DNA of 64,000 nucleotides from Pseudanabaena sp. UWO311 (GTDB taxonomy: Bacteria > Cyanobacteriota > Cyanobacteriia > Pseudanabaenales > Pseudanabaenaceae). The notes beneath the pieces are model-generated. The model was not told where the DNA came from. It was given only the letters and a program-made list of their open reading frames with translations, and did no database searches. How positions within the stretch are numbered: position 1 is the stretch's first letter; the number at the start of each line of letters is the position of its first letter. The stretch is taken from contig NZ_SJEE01000018.1 in the NCBI RefSeq assembly GCF_006937785.1, forward strand, positions 1 to 64,000. Direction: 5' to 3'. The position numbers and the translations under genes are program-made. Positions 33,356 to 43,482 of this stretch are shown piece by piece.

Positions 33356-36300
33356 ATGAACTCGGAACAACAACAGCAGCGAATCATGGGTTACTTCATT
33401 GAAGAAGCCCGCGAACATCTTCAGACGATTGAGCAAGGCGTATTAAACTTGGAAGATGTACTCAATGATTCCGAATCAGTTAATGAGCTTTTTCGAGCAG
33501 CTCATTCAATTAAAGGTGGCGCTGCGATGTTAGGAGTAGGCAGCATTCAGCATGTTGCCCATAGATTAGAAGATTTTTTTAAAATCCTCAAAGAAAATTC
33601 ACAAATAACAGTCGATGAGCGATTAAAAAGCTTGTTGTTAGCAGGATTCGACCCACTGTCAGAACTTTTGGATGAGTTACAAGGTGGTTATAAAATATCT
33701 GATGAGTTAACACTTGAAACTAATAACCGAGTCAAGCCTGTTTTTGCTGAGCTAGAGTCCTACCTAAATCAGCTAGTCTCAGATACTGATGGGGAAATAT
33801 CTACTGATACATTTAGACAACAAGAAGAAAGCATTCCTCAGCCACAAGAGTTAGCACTTTCTCAACAGTCAATATTTCAGCAAGAAATTACGACCAAAAT
33901 GCGAGATATGCTGCAATTATTTCGGGCAGAAGATAATGCAGAGAGCCGATCGCAGTTACAAGCAGTTTGTAATTACTTCCAAGAAGTCGGTAATAACTTT
34001 GATTTACGGAATTGGACTAATTTAGTCATTCAAATTAAAAATGCGATCGCCCAGCCTAGCAATTCATACCGTACCCTCGCTCCTATTTTGATTCGAGAGC
34101 TAAAAGAAGCTCAAGATCTAGTACTTGCTAATCGGGAACTAGAAATCGCTGTGTCTTTACAACTCCAAAATCTCTTGCCATATCGATTTTCGGAACCAGA
34201 GGATGATGAAGTTAGTACAATTTTTACCACTGCGTCTGGAAATATCGGCGAAGATTTAAATATCGATGATTTTGATGTTTCTGATACATCCGACATATCC
34301 ACCGATAGAGATTTAGATTTAAATCCAGATGTAGATAACGATCTATTTGCTGATCAGGTCAATGAAGAAGTATTTGATTTGCCAGATACTCGTAACAATC
34401 AAGGCGATCAAATGGATTGGATGGATAGCGAATATGAAATCACTGAAAATCAGCATATTGATGGGCCAAAGGTCGGTGCTTCAGAATTGAAGTCTCTGGC
34501 TATTCTATTTGAAAATGACGACATTGATTTTGATGCTGCATGGGAGGATATCGAATCTAATGAAACGAATATCGCAAACCATGGTGCTACTGAGACTTCT
34601 GATAGTCATGATGAATTTGCCGATCTCCTTGACAATAATTCTGACAACAATGATGTAACTGCTCCAAACTTAAGCAGTGGCGAATCTAGCATTGAACAAC
34701 TATTTGGTGAGGTCTCTGGTCAAGACTTAACGACGGAAGCAAATAGTAGTTCTCTATTCCCAGATGATCTTGAAGATGCATGGGGAGAAGCTGCTGATGT
34801 TATTTCGGAAATCGATTCGGAAATTATTCCCGAAAGAGAACAATCAAGTCTAGATAGTCTATTTGCAGAAGATTTTGCAGATGACGATTCTCTAGACAAT
34901 CAATTTGATCTTGATTTAGGGATGGATATTGTTGATGAGATTAGTGTTGAGCAAATCAGCAATTCTCAAGTAGATGATGCGCTTTCAATTGACAATCAGT
35001 TTAACGATATTGATGAGAACAACTTTTCTGAATTACCCTCTCAAGCAGAAAGCGAAGAACAGTTTATAGACAATATAGAGGCTGACACAGACGAGTCTCA
35101 GCTTCTCTCTAGTGAAGAATATTTTGCCGCGATCGCAAGGGCAGAGAGTGAGAATGCTGGTGGTGATGACAATATTCCTAGCGAGCCATTTGCCTTAACT
35201 TTTTCGGAAGAGGGAATGAATTTACTTGACGATCCTTTTGCGATCGATGGAAGTCTTGACGAGGTCTTGATGGAATCATCTCCTAGCCTTATCAATAACG
35301 AAGTCATCAATACGGATGTTGATAATTTCTTTGAAGCTTCCGAGGAAATTGAATCTAGCGGTCATGCAGAGATGATTTCTAGGAATAATGACTCTGATGG
35401 CATCGATACGACTGGATTGAATATATTTGATGAGCTAGGATTTGACAACGATGAATTTGATGAAGTAGGAATGTCGCAGGGATCTGTAGGATCAACAAAT
35501 GCAGCTATTTCTGACACGATTGCTAAAGACTTCGATGATGAATTTGCTAGCGCTGACGATTTAGGTGATTTCTTCTCAGGATCTGAAGAACCTGCAATTG
35601 CTAGTGATATTTCTGATACTGACAATGCGATCGGTGAATTTGCTAGCGCTGACGATTTAGGTGATTTCTTCTCAGGATCTGAAGAATCTGCAATTGCTAG
35701 TGATATTTCTGATACTGACAATGCGATCGGTGAATTTGTTAACGCTGACGATTTAGGTGATTTCTTCTCAGGATCTGAAGAACCTGCAATTGCTAGTGAT
35801 ATTTCTGATACTGACAATGCGATCGGTGAATTTGATAGCGCTGACGATTTAGGTGATTTCTTCTCAGGATCTGAAAATCTTGATATTGCTGGTGATGTAA
35901 ACAATAATCGTATTGATAGTTTTGATCAGAAATTTAGTAATACTGATGATTTAGGCGATTTCTTTTCCACATCTGACGAGCCTGAAGCTTCTATTGAAGT
36001 AAATGATGAATTAGATACTTTCACTGGTCGTACAGATATTACTGAGAAATCGGATGGTTTCTTTAGTGATTCAGAAGAGCCTGAAATTATTTCTAATAGT
36101 ATCAGCGATAGTAATATTGATGGTTTTGAACAAGAATTATCTAATACTCAAGATCTAGGAGATTTCTTCGGTGATTCAGAAGAGCCTAAAGACTCTATTG
36201 ATATCCTTAATACTAGTGAACCTACTTATGAATTCAACAACACTGAAGCTTTAGGCGGTTTCTTTGATGAATTAGAAGAGTCCCAAAGTTTAACAGAAAA

Positions 36301-39280
36301 TACTACAAATAATGATTTTGATGAATTTAGTGCTAATTTAACCACTATTGATGAACTCGAGAATGTAGTTGATATTTCTGAAGAAGAGCAAGAATCATTT
36401 ATTGATTTTGATTCTCCTCAAGACATTAATTCCGATTCCTTGTCAATATTAAATGAAGATACTTCTGAAGCAAGTCCTACAAATTTAGCAGGAGAATTTT
36501 TTGAGCAAATCATCTCTTCGGATGAATCAAATCTGGCTGACTTATTTACCGATGCTGAAGAAAATTTAACCGTAGTGGAAAAAGAAATCAACTTTATCCA
36601 AGCAAATTCTTTAACTCAAACCGAGGATATTGATGATTTGACAAGTATGTTCGATGACAATCTACAAGATGAAAGTTTGAAAACGATAGAATCGACTCTT
36701 CCAAATTTTCAAGAGGATCTAAATTTTAAAGATAATGAAGCGTCGGCAAAGACCACTATTGATAATTTGGCGGATTTCTTCCAAGGTGATGATGATTCGG
36801 AAGCAAATAATTTGTTGCAAAATTCTGAAGAAGAATTGGTAATATCCAATCTAACTGACGATACCCCTCTTAGTTTTGGTGAATTCAATGAATTTGCTGG
36901 CATAGATGAAGACATCTCCGAAACGGACTATTCTCTCACGCAAGACCCAGAAACAAAAAACCTAGAACCTGAGCAGCAATTGCAAACTGAAGAACTAAAT
37001 GGGATTGACGATAACTTCGACTTCGATGATTTAGAAGCTATGATTGGCAGTTCTAGTAATATGCCAAATGATGTTAATAGTGTGAATAATAGAACCTTTG
37101 ATGATCAGATTACAGCTACAGTTATCAATGATCAGGGCTCATCAGATTCCAATGACATGAATTTTGATGAATTAGAAGCTCTTCTAGGTGAGAGTAACAG
37201 CTTTGACGAGACTGAAAAAACTAAGAAGGCAACTGATGGGTTTGATGAGTTAGAATTGCTGATTCAAAATACATTTGCTCCAGAGGTCGGGCTGGTGAAC
37301 ACTAAAACTCCTAAACGTCAACCCGCCGCAACTCGCAAGCCAAGGCTTACAGATTCAACCATGCGTGTTGATGTAAAGTACCTTGACAGTCTTAATAACC
37401 TTGTTGGGGAACTGGTTGTAAACCGTAATCTTTTGGAACAGGATCAGGAAAGACTTCAACAGTTTATTACTAACCTATTGCATCAAGTGCAGTTATTAAG
37501 TGATGTATCGCAGAGAATGCGTGATCAATATGATCGTTCTTTGCTCGAAGCTTCGCTAACCGCAGGGCGTGGTGGACGCTCCTCCTATAGTTTTGACACG
37601 CCATCACAATTAAGTGATAGTTCAAATTCAAATACTTCGGTGACCAACGACTTTGAAGGAATTGAGTTCGATCGCTACAATACTTTCCACGTTCTATCGC
37701 AAGAGATCATTGAGTTGATTGTTCGAGTTCGTGAGTCGGCTTCGGACATTGAGTTCGTGGTTGGTGAGACAGATCAAGTAACTCGTCAGTTAGGCACGAT
37801 TACCACCCAAGTTCAAGACGATTTAAAACAATCGCGCATGGTTCCCTTTGCGCAGATTGCCGATCGCTTACCTAGAGGTATTCGCGATCGCGCCCTCAAA
37901 ACAGGCAAACAGGCGGAGCTAGAAATATTTGGACGAGAGACGCTGATCGATAAGGCAATTTTGGAGCAGCTAACCGATCCACTTACGCACCTTGTAAATA
38001 ATGCGATCGATCACGGTTTGGAAGATCCTTCCACTCGCCAAGCGGCTGGGAAATCAGCAACTGGAAGATTGACTGTAAGAGCCTATCACCAAGGTAACCA
38101 GACCGTAATCTCAATTAGCGATGATGGTGCTGGTATCAGTACAGACAGAGTTAAGAAAAGTGCTGTTTCTAAGGGAGTGCGATCGCAATCTGAGGTTGAT
38201 CGTCTCAATGAGACAGAAGTGTATTCTTTGCTTTTTGAGGCTGGATTTAGTACTGCGGCTCAAGCCGATGAATTTAAAGGTCGCGGAGTTGGTCTAGATG
38301 TGGTTAAAACCTGCCTTGATGATATTCGCGGCGTAATTATTGTGGAATCGGTAGTTGGTAAGGGTACAACCTTTACAATTCGCTTACCGTTGACTCTGAG
38401 TATTTCTAAGGCAATGTTTTGCATTAGCGATCGCGCTCGCATTGCATTCCCTGTTGATGGTTTCGAGGACATGGTAGAAGTTCCACAAAGCCAGATCATT
38501 CTTAACGAGAAGGGACAGCCCTGTTTGCCTTGGCGCGATACAATTTTGCCGTTTCAGCATTTATCCAACTTGTTGTCCTACAGTCGCCACCTCAGCCGTA
38601 GTAGCATCTATGGGAAGCAAGAAAACGATGAACTTTGCATCATTATTCTCCGCAATGACACTAGTTATCTCGCCCTACAGGTCGATCAATTCCTTGGTGA
38701 ATATGAAATCGTAATTAAACAACTAGAGGGTCCAATTCCTCAGCCTTCAGGAATTGCAGGAGCTACAGTACTAGGAGATGGTCGTGTTATGGCGATCGCC
38801 AACGTGCTAGAGCTATTTGACATCGCTAGCGGCAGATTGCGTCCTTCGACTTCAGGAATGACTATTCAGCCAACCGTCGAAGAGGATGTTGCTGTCGATC
38901 CAACGGTACTAATTGTCGATGACTCGATTACGGTACGTGAGTTGCTATCACTGACCTTTGCGAAAGTAGGCTATCGCGTTGAGCAGGCAAAGGATGGTCA
39001 AGATGCATGGGAAAAACTTCGTGCTGGTCTGCCCTGTGACATGATCTTCTGCGATATTGAAATGCCACGGATGGATGGATTAGATCTACTATCGAGATTG
39101 CAAAAGGATTCTCGACTGAAAGAGATTCCTGTGGCGATGTTAACTTCACGAGGAGCGGATCGCCACCGTCAGTCAGCTATTCAGCTTGGCGCAAAGGGCT
39201 ACTTCACTAAGCCTTATCTCGAAGAAGAATTACTGAGTGCCTCGAAGCGCCTCTTAGCTGGAGAAACTCTGCCTATCTAA
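33356..39280 (+). CDS. pilL: CheA-like hybrid histidine kinase, PilL type, with giant acidic linker
   Basis: 1974 residues. Residues 10-110 are an Hpt domain with H50 in FRAAHSIKGGAAMLG. Residues ~165-280 are a helical PilL-type region. Residues ~285-1300 are an Asp/Glu/Ser/Asn-rich linker with repeated DLGDFFSGSEE-like units and no predicted fold. After TMRVDVKYLDSLNNLVGELV (from about 1335) come the dimer helices, the ATPase (N box NNAIDHG near 1548, GRGVGLDVVK near 1642), a CheW-like domain (about 1690-1830) and a receiver with D1900. It should phosphorylate PilH. Cyanobacterial PilL/HmpE proteins are usually much shorter, so the linker is exceptional. It contains a 96-base tandem repeat. 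Confidence 0.9.
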   Translation: MNSEQQQQRIMGYFIEEAREHLQTIEQGVLNLEDVLNDSESVNELFRAAHSIKGGAAMLGVGSIQHVAHRLEDFFKILKENSQITVDERLKSLLLAGFDPLSELLDELQGGYKISDELTLETNNRVKPVFAELESYLNQLVSDTDGEISTDTFRQQEESIPQPQELALSQQSIFQQEITTKMRDMLQLFRAEDNAESRSQLQAVCNYFQEVGNNFDLRNWTNLVIQIKNAIAQPSNSYRTLAPILIRELKEAQDLVLANRELEIAVSLQLQNLLPYRFSEPEDDEVSTIFTTASGNIGEDLNIDDFDVSDTSDISTDRDLDLNPDVDNDLFADQVNEEVFDLPDTRNNQGDQMDWMDSEYEITENQHIDGPKVGASELKSLAILFENDDIDFDAAWEDIESNETNIANHGATETSDSHDEFADLLDNNSDNNDVTAPNLSSGESSIEQLFGEVSGQDLTTEANSSSLFPDDLEDAWGEAADVISEIDSEIIPEREQSSLDSLFAEDFADDDSLDNQFDLDLGMDIVDEISVEQISNSQVDDALSIDNQFNDIDENNFSELPSQAESEEQFIDNIEADTDESQLLSSEEYFAAIARAESENAGGDDNIPSEPFALTFSEEGMNLLDDPFAIDGSLDEVLMESSPSLINNEVINTDVDNFFEASEEIESSGHAEMISRNNDSDGIDTTGLNIFDELGFDNDEFDEVGMSQGSVGSTNAAISDTIAKDFDDEFASADDLGDFFSGSEEPAIASDISDTDNAIGEFASADDLGDFFSGSEESAIASDISDTDNAIGEFVNADDLGDFFSGSEEPAIASDISDTDNAIGEFDSADDLGDFFSGSENLDIAGDVNNNRIDSFDQKFSNTDDLGDFFSTSDEPEASIEVNDELDTFTGRTDITEKSDGFFSDSEEPEIISNSISDSNIDGFEQELSNTQDLGDFFGDSEEPKDSIDILNTSEPTYEFNNTEALGGFFDELEESQSLTENTTNNDFDEFSANLTTIDELENVVDISEEEQESFIDFDSPQDINSDSLSILNEDTSEASPTNLAGEFFEQIISSDESNLADLFTDAEENLTVVEKEINFIQANSLTQTEDIDDLTSMFDDNLQDESLKTIESTLPNFQEDLNFKDNEASAKTTIDNLADFFQGDDDSEANNLLQNSEEELVISNLTDDTPLSFGEFNEFAGIDEDISETDYSLTQDPETKNLEPEQQLQTEELNGIDDNFDFDDLEAMIGSSSNMPNDVNSVNNRTFDDQITATVINDQGSSDSNDMNFDELEALLGESNSFDETEKTKKATDGFDELELLIQNTFAPEVGLVNTKTPKRQPAATRKPRLTDSTMRVDVKYLDSLNNLVGELVVNRNLLEQDQERLQQFITNLLHQVQLLSDVSQRMRDQYDRSLLEASLTAGRGGRSSYSFDTPSQLSDSSNSNTSVTNDFEGIEFDRYNTFHVLSQEIIELIVRVRESASDIEFVVGETDQVTRQLGTITTQVQDDLKQSRMVPFAQIADRLPRGIRDRALKTGKQAELEIFGRETLIDKAILEQLTDPLTHLVNNAIDHGLEDPSTRQAAGKSATGRLTVRAYHQGNQTVISISDDGAGISTDRVKKSAVSKGVRSQSEVDRLNETEVYSLLFEAGFSTAAQADEFKGRGVGLDVVKTCLDDIRGVIIVESVVGKGTTFTIRLPLTLSISKAMFCISDRARIAFPVDGFEDMVEVPQSQIILNEKGQPCLPWRDTILPFQHLSNLLSYSRHLSRSSIYGKQENDELCIIILRNDTSYLALQVDQFLGEYEIVIKQLEGPIPQPSGIAGATVLGDGRVMAIANVLELFDIASGRLRPSTSGMTIQPTVEEDVAVDPTVLIVDDSITVRELLSLTFAKVGYRVEQAKDGQDAWEKLRAGLPCDMIFCDIEMPRMDGLDLLSRLQKDSRLKEIPVAMLTSRGADRHRQSAIQLGAKGYFTKPYLEEELLSASKRLLAGETLPI
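35540..35890 (+). repeat. 96-base in-frame tandem repeat inside pilL
   Basis: Three nearly identical 96-base copies start at 35540, 35636 and 35732, with a partial fourth at 35828. Each encodes 32 residues around DDLGDFFSGSEEPAIASDIS. The high identity shows recent duplication. Diverged copies of the DLGDFF unit continue to about 36280. Confidence 0.95.
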
Positions 39281-39325
39281 ATAGTTAGGAATGTGTAAAG
39301 CTCATTCCTAACTTAATAAAAAACT

Positions 39326-41134
39326 ATGCTGCTGAGTCTCAAAATTGAAAATTTTGCCCTGATTGATCGCTTAGAGCTTGAGCTATATGCGGGTCTAAAT
39401 ATTCTCACAGGCGAAACAGGAGCAGGCAAATCAATTGTCCTCGATGCTCTAGATGCTGCACTTGGAGGCAAGGTGTCAGCGCGAATGTTAAGAACTGGAG
39501 CAAATCGCGCCAATATCGAAGCTACTTTTTCGACTAATCACGCGATCGCCCAGTGGCTAGAGATTCAAGAAATTGATGCTCTCGATGCTGAGACGCTGAT
39601 TTGTAGCCGCGAAATTACGGCGCGGAGCAATCGTACCCGCATTAATGGCGTGGTTGTAAATAAGCAACAGATTCAAGAATTGCGCGATCGCCTTGTTGAG
39701 ATTACGGCGCAAGGTCAGACGATCTTGCTCAGCCAAGCTGCTCAACAGAGGGAATGGCTAGATAGTTTTGGAGATCAAGTTTTTAATCAGGCTTTGTCAT
39801 TGCAAAGGCAAAAAGTCGCAAAGCTATTTGAAGCAAAGGAGCGATCGCGCAAAGCTTTATTTGATCGTCAGCAGAATGAACGCAATCGGCTACAGCATTT
39901 GGACATGTTGCGCTATCAACTCAAGGAATTAGAGGCAGCAAAATTAGATGATCCCGATGAATTAGATAATCTCGAAAGCGATCGCAATCGGTTAGCCCAT
40001 AGTGTGGAATTGCAAAAGCAAGGCTATGCCGTGTATGAAGCGCTTTATCAGAATGATGGTGGTAATGCTTGTGCGGATTTGTTAGGGCAAGCAGAGTCTA
40101 TTCTCACAGAAATGACAACACTTGATCGTGAAGTTGAGGGCATTCTCGAACTAGTTTCTAGCGCCCTTGCTCAGGTCGAAGAAGCGGGGCGACAGATCAA
40201 CAATTATGCCAATCGACTGGAATCTGACCCTGAACAATTGGAAGCGATCGAACAACGAATTAATCAAATCAAGCAAATCTGTCGCAAATATGGCACGCTT
40301 CCCGAAGCGATCGCCTATACCGAAAAGTTGCAACTTGAACTTGCTGAACTTACCGATCAAAGTATTTCTATTGAAGATTTAGAACGTAAAGCTGCGGCTG
40401 ATTTACAGGCTTTGCTGAAGGCTTGTAAGAAATTTACGGAATTACGTCGGCAAACGGCGATCGCTCTCGAACAAGTGCAAATCGATGCTTTGAAAATGCT
40501 GGCGATGGAAAAAGTTCGTTTTCAGGTCGGAATTTATCCGAGTGAACCCAACGCATTAGGCGGTGATCGTATAGTCTTTGAGTTCAGCCCTAATCTTGGC
40601 GAGCCTTTACAACCTCTTGCTGAAACTGCTTCAGGAGGAGAAATGAGCCGATTTTTATTAGCGCTGAAAACTTGTTTTGTGAAGCAGAAAACCCAAGATT
40701 CTCAACCAGCATCTACAGAATTTAATCATGCGAATGTCGGCACAATGGTATTTGATGAAATTGATGCTGGCGTATCAGGTCGTGTTGCGCAAGCGATCGC
40801 AACGCAACTCTGGCAACTGAGCCGTAGTTCTCAAGTCCTTTGCGTGACTCACCAGCCATTAATTGCCGCGATCGCTGATCGTCACTTCCGTGTCAGTAAG
40901 CAGGTAATCGGCGATCGGACTCAAGTGCAAATCTGTCTCTTAGAATTAGAAGAGCGGAAACAGGAGCTGGCTCAGATAGCTTCAGGGATGACGGTTGATG
41001 AAGGGAAAGAAGGAAAAAGGAAAAAGGAAAAAGGAAAAAGTTTGGATAAGGAGATTAGTAGTACGGTATCTCAGGCGATCGCGTTTGCTGAGTCTCTGCT
41101 AGAACAATCTGCTGCTATCAAAGCTAGTATTTAG
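39326..41134 (+). CDS. recN: DNA repair protein RecN
   Basis: 602 residues, an SMC-like ATPase. Walker A is GETGAGKS (29-36). Long coiled-coil arms follow (about 170-370). The C-terminal half has ASGGEMSRFLLALK (ABC signature) and MVFDEIDAGVSG (Walker B), then VLCVTHQPLIAA. RecN acts early in double-strand break repair. Near the C-terminus a Lys/Glu-rich insert (EGKEGKRKKEKGKSLDKE) is encoded by four copies of a heptamer and is not expected in the family. It lies 45 bases after pilL on the same strand. Confidence 0.94.
   Translation: MLLSLKIENFALIDRLELELYAGLNILTGETGAGKSIVLDALDAALGGKVSARMLRTGANRANIEATFSTNHAIAQWLEIQEIDALDAETLICSREITARSNRTRINGVVVNKQQIQELRDRLVEITAQGQTILLSQAAQQREWLDSFGDQVFNQALSLQRQKVAKLFEAKERSRKALFDRQQNERNRLQHLDMLRYQLKELEAAKLDDPDELDNLESDRNRLAHSVELQKQGYAVYEALYQNDGGNACADLLGQAESILTEMTTLDREVEGILELVSSALAQVEEAGRQINNYANRLESDPEQLEAIEQRINQIKQICRKYGTLPEAIAYTEKLQLELAELTDQSISIEDLERKAAADLQALLKACKKFTELRRQTAIALEQVQIDALKMLAMEKVRFQVGIYPSEPNALGGDRIVFEFSPNLGEPLQPLAETASGGEMSRFLLALKTCFVKQKTQDSQPASTEFNHANVGTMVFDEIDAGVSGRVAQAIATQLWQLSRSSQVLCVTHQPLIAAIADRHFRVSKQVIGDRTQVQICLLELEERKQELAQIASGMTVDEGKEGKRKKEKGKSLDKEISSTVSQAIAFAESLLEQSAAIKASI
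41012..41039 (+). repeat. Heptamer tandem repeat within recN
   Basis: GGAAAAA occurs four times head to tail, in coding sequence. The unit length is not a multiple of three, so gain or loss of a copy would shift the frame. Confidence 0.95.
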
Positions 41135-41170
41135 TAAGGATAGGCGGCGCTTCGCGCCGCCTATCCTTAC
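41134..41170 (+). terminator. Terminator-like hairpin behind recN
   Basis: GTAAGGATAGGCGGCGC pairs perfectly with its complement around TTC. It begins at the last base of the recN stop and has the GGCGGCGC core of the dispersed hairpins. Confidence 0.75.
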
Positions 41171-41191
41171 ACCTTTAGTATTTTTAAAGAT

Positions 41192-41329
41192 ATGACTACT
41201 CAACCTCAACCTGATAAGCAACCTATCTCTGAGACTAAGCCAGAACCTATTCTTTGTAATCACTGCCTGCGTACAGCAACTAACGGCATTAAGTGCCAAG
41301 GTATTTGTGTTGCTGATAGTAATTATTGA
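41192..41329 (+). CDS. Conserved 45-residue cyanobacterial cysteine protein
   Basis: A 46-codon frame from the ATG at 41192 to TGA. The N-terminal 18 residues are polar and proline-rich. The C-terminal part, ILCNHCLRTATNGIKCQGIC, has four cysteines as C-x2-C-x9-C-x3-C and ends VADSNY. I recall this CLRTATNGIKC..GICVAD pattern as a small protein conserved in cyanobacteria, which supports it as a real gene despite its size. The Cys layout suggests a zinc ribbon or other metal site. The function is unknown. It lies between recN and acs on the same strand. Confidence 0.7.
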   Translation: MTTQPQPDKQPISETKPEPILCNHCLRTATNGIKCQGICVADSNY

Positions 41330-41475
41330 TTGCTATGTTGCTAATCGTTGCGGAACTTTACCGTTTCTCAATTAAGTATTCTTAGTAATTTACACTAGGG
41401 GCATAGCTATCAACTTATTACATGAATTATTAGTCTTTCTAAACTCAATTTGTTGTAATTACTAACCTTATACCT

Positions 41476-43446
41476 ATGTCACAACCCACGATTGAATCTG
41501 TTTTACAAGAAAAGCGATTGTTTGAGCCTTCTGCGGAGTTTTCGCAAGCTGCTCATATTAAAAGTCTTGCTGAATATCAACAAATTTACGATCGCGCTAA
41601 AGCCGATCCTGCTGCCTTCTGGGCTGAGCTAGCCGATCAAGAACTACATTGGTTTGAGAAATGGCACACCGTTCTCGATTGGCAACCGCCTTCGGTGAAA
41701 TGGTTTGATGGTGGCAAAATTAATATTTCCTATAACTGCCTCGATCGCCACTTGACAACATGGCGCAAAAACAAAGCGGCTCTAATTTGGGAAGGTGAAA
41801 ATGGCGACTCTCGTACGCTGACCTATAGCCAATTGCATCGCGAAGTTTGTCAGTTTGCCAATGCCCTCAAACAATTAGGAGTTACAAAAGGAGATCGCGT
41901 TGGTATTTATATGCCGATGATTCCTGAAGCTGCGATCGCTATGCTTGCCTGTGCCAGAATCGGTGCGGTACATGGGGTCGTATTTGGGGGATTTAGTGCC
42001 GAAGCTTTACGCGATCGCCTTGTCGATGCTGAGGCGAAACTCGTCATTACCGCTGATGGTGGTTGGCGCAAAGATGCGATCGTGCCTTTAAAAGAACAAG
42101 TAGATAAGGCGATCGCTAATGGAGCCGCGCCTTCTGTTACCGATGTCTTAGTGGTAAAACGGACTGGTCAAAATACGCACATGACTGCAGGTCGCGATCA
42201 CTGGTGGCATGACTTACAGCAAGGTGTTTCTGCTAAGTGTGCAGCCGAACCAATGGATAGCGAAGATATGTTATTCGTTCTCTATACTTCTGGCAGTACT
42301 GGTAAACCGAAGGGAGTCGTCCATACCACGGCTGGCTATAACCTCTATAGCCACATGACCACCAAATGGATTTTCGATCTCAAGGATACCGATGTGTATT
42401 GGTGTACGGCAGATGTAGGCTGGATTACTGGACATAGTTATATTGTGTATGGGCCATTATCTAATGGCGCAACGACATTGATGTACGAAGGAGCGCCACG
42501 TCCTTCTAATCTGGGGTGTTTTTGGGATGTAATTGAGAAGTATCAAGTCAGTGTTTTCTATACTGCACCCACGGCAATTCGCGCTTTTATCAAAATGGGC
42601 GAACATCATCCTAATACCCGCGATTTAACTTCGCTGCGCTTATTGGGAACTGTGGGCGAGCCGATTAATCCTGAAGCTTGGATGTGGTATCACCGCGTGA
42701 TTGGCGGTAGTCGCTGTCCGATTGTGGATACATGGTGGCAAACAGAAACAGGCGGAATTATGATTACGGCTCTCCCTGGAGCTGTACCGACCAAACCAGG
42801 TTCGGCAACACTTCCCTTCCCAGGGATTATTCCTGATATTGTCGATCTTGAGGGCAATCCAGCCCATGACAATGAAGGTGGCTATCTAATCGTGCGTCAT
42901 CCTTGGCCAGGGATGATGCGTACTGTCTATGGCGATCCTGATCGCTTCCGTAAAAGCTATTGGGAACATATTCCACCTAAGGATGGTAAATATGTCTACT
43001 TTGCGGGTGATGGCGCTCGTAAGGATGAGGATGGATATTATTGGGTGATGGGTCGTGTCGATGATGTAATTAACGTCGCTGGTCACCGTTTGGGCACGAT
43101 GGAAATCGAATCAGCGCTAGTTTCGCATCCTGCGGTTGCCGAAGCAGCCGTGGTTGGTAAGCCTGACGAATTAAAGGGTGAAGATATCTTTGCCTTTGTA
43201 ATTCTTGAAGGTGATCATAAGCCTAGTGATGACCTCGCAAAGGAATTGAAGAAACATGTTGTCGCGGAGATTGGCGCGATCGCACGTCCGAGTGAGATTC
43301 GCTTTGCCGAAGCTTTACCAAAAACGAGATCGGGTAAGATTATGCGAAGATTATTGCGATCGCTTGCTTCTGGTCAAGAGATCACCAGCGATACTTCGAC
43401 CTTAGAGGATCGTTCAGTTCTAGATAAACTACGTGAGGGAGTATAA
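41476..43446 (+). CDS. acs: Acetyl-coenzyme A synthetase
   Basis: 656 residues, full length. ANL-superfamily motifs: [15 protein letters not shown] (A3, about 273-287), WWQTETGG (A5), [20 protein letters not shown] (A7/A8) and the C-terminal [14 protein letters not shown], whose Lys is the catalytic residue controlled by acetylation in other bacteria. It activates acetate with ATP and CoA. The N-terminal extension ([15 protein letters not shown]) is usual for Acs. It converges with the TPR gene across a bidirectional terminator. Confidence 0.97.
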   Translation: MSQPTIESVLQEKRLFEPSAEFSQAAHIKSLAEYQQIYDRAKADPAAFWAELADQELHWFEKWHTVLDWQPPSVKWFDGGKINISYNCLDRHLTTWRKNKAALIWEGENGDSRTLTYSQLHREVCQFANALKQLGVTKGDRVGIYMPMIPEAAIAMLACARIGAVHGVVFGGFSAEALRDRLVDAEAKLVITADGGWRKDAIVPLKEQVDKAIANGAAPSVTDVLVVKRTGQNTHMTAGRDHWWHDLQQGVSAKCAAEPMDSEDMLFVLYTSGSTGKPKGVVHTTAGYNLYSHMTTKWIFDLKDTDVYWCTADVGWITGHSYIVYGPLSNGATTLMYEGAPRPSNLGCFWDVIEKYQVSVFYTAPTAIRAFIKMGEHHPNTRDLTSLRLLGTVGEPINPEAWMWYHRVIGGSRCPIVDTWWQTETGGIMITALPGAVPTKPGSATLPFPGIIPDIVDLEGNPAHDNEGGYLIVRHPWPGMMRTVYGDPDRFRKSYWEHIPPKDGKYVYFAGDGARKDEDGYYWVMGRVDDVINVAGHRLGTMEIESALVSHPAVAEAAVVGKPDELKGEDIFAFVILEGDHKPSDDLAKELKKHVVAEIGAIARPSEIRFAEALPKTRSGKIMRRLLRSLASGQEITSDTSTLEDRSVLDKLREGV

Positions 43447-43482
43447 ATAAAGAGAGGTGGCTTACGCCACCTCTCTTTATTT
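43445..43482. terminator. Bidirectional terminator between acs and the TPR gene
   Basis: AAATAAAGAGAGGTGGC pairs with GCCACCTCTCTTTATTT. Both genes' stop codons lie within the stem. Confidence 0.88.

Noticed and set aside
35540-35890. Regularly spaced repeats, considered as a CRISPR array
   Set aside because: The repeats are 96 bases, contiguous, in frame and coding; there are no spacers and no cas genes.
34111-36915. Several open frames on the minus strand inside pilL, one of 180 codons
   Set aside because: They mirror the tandem repeat and Asp/Ser-rich coding of pilL and have no independent support.
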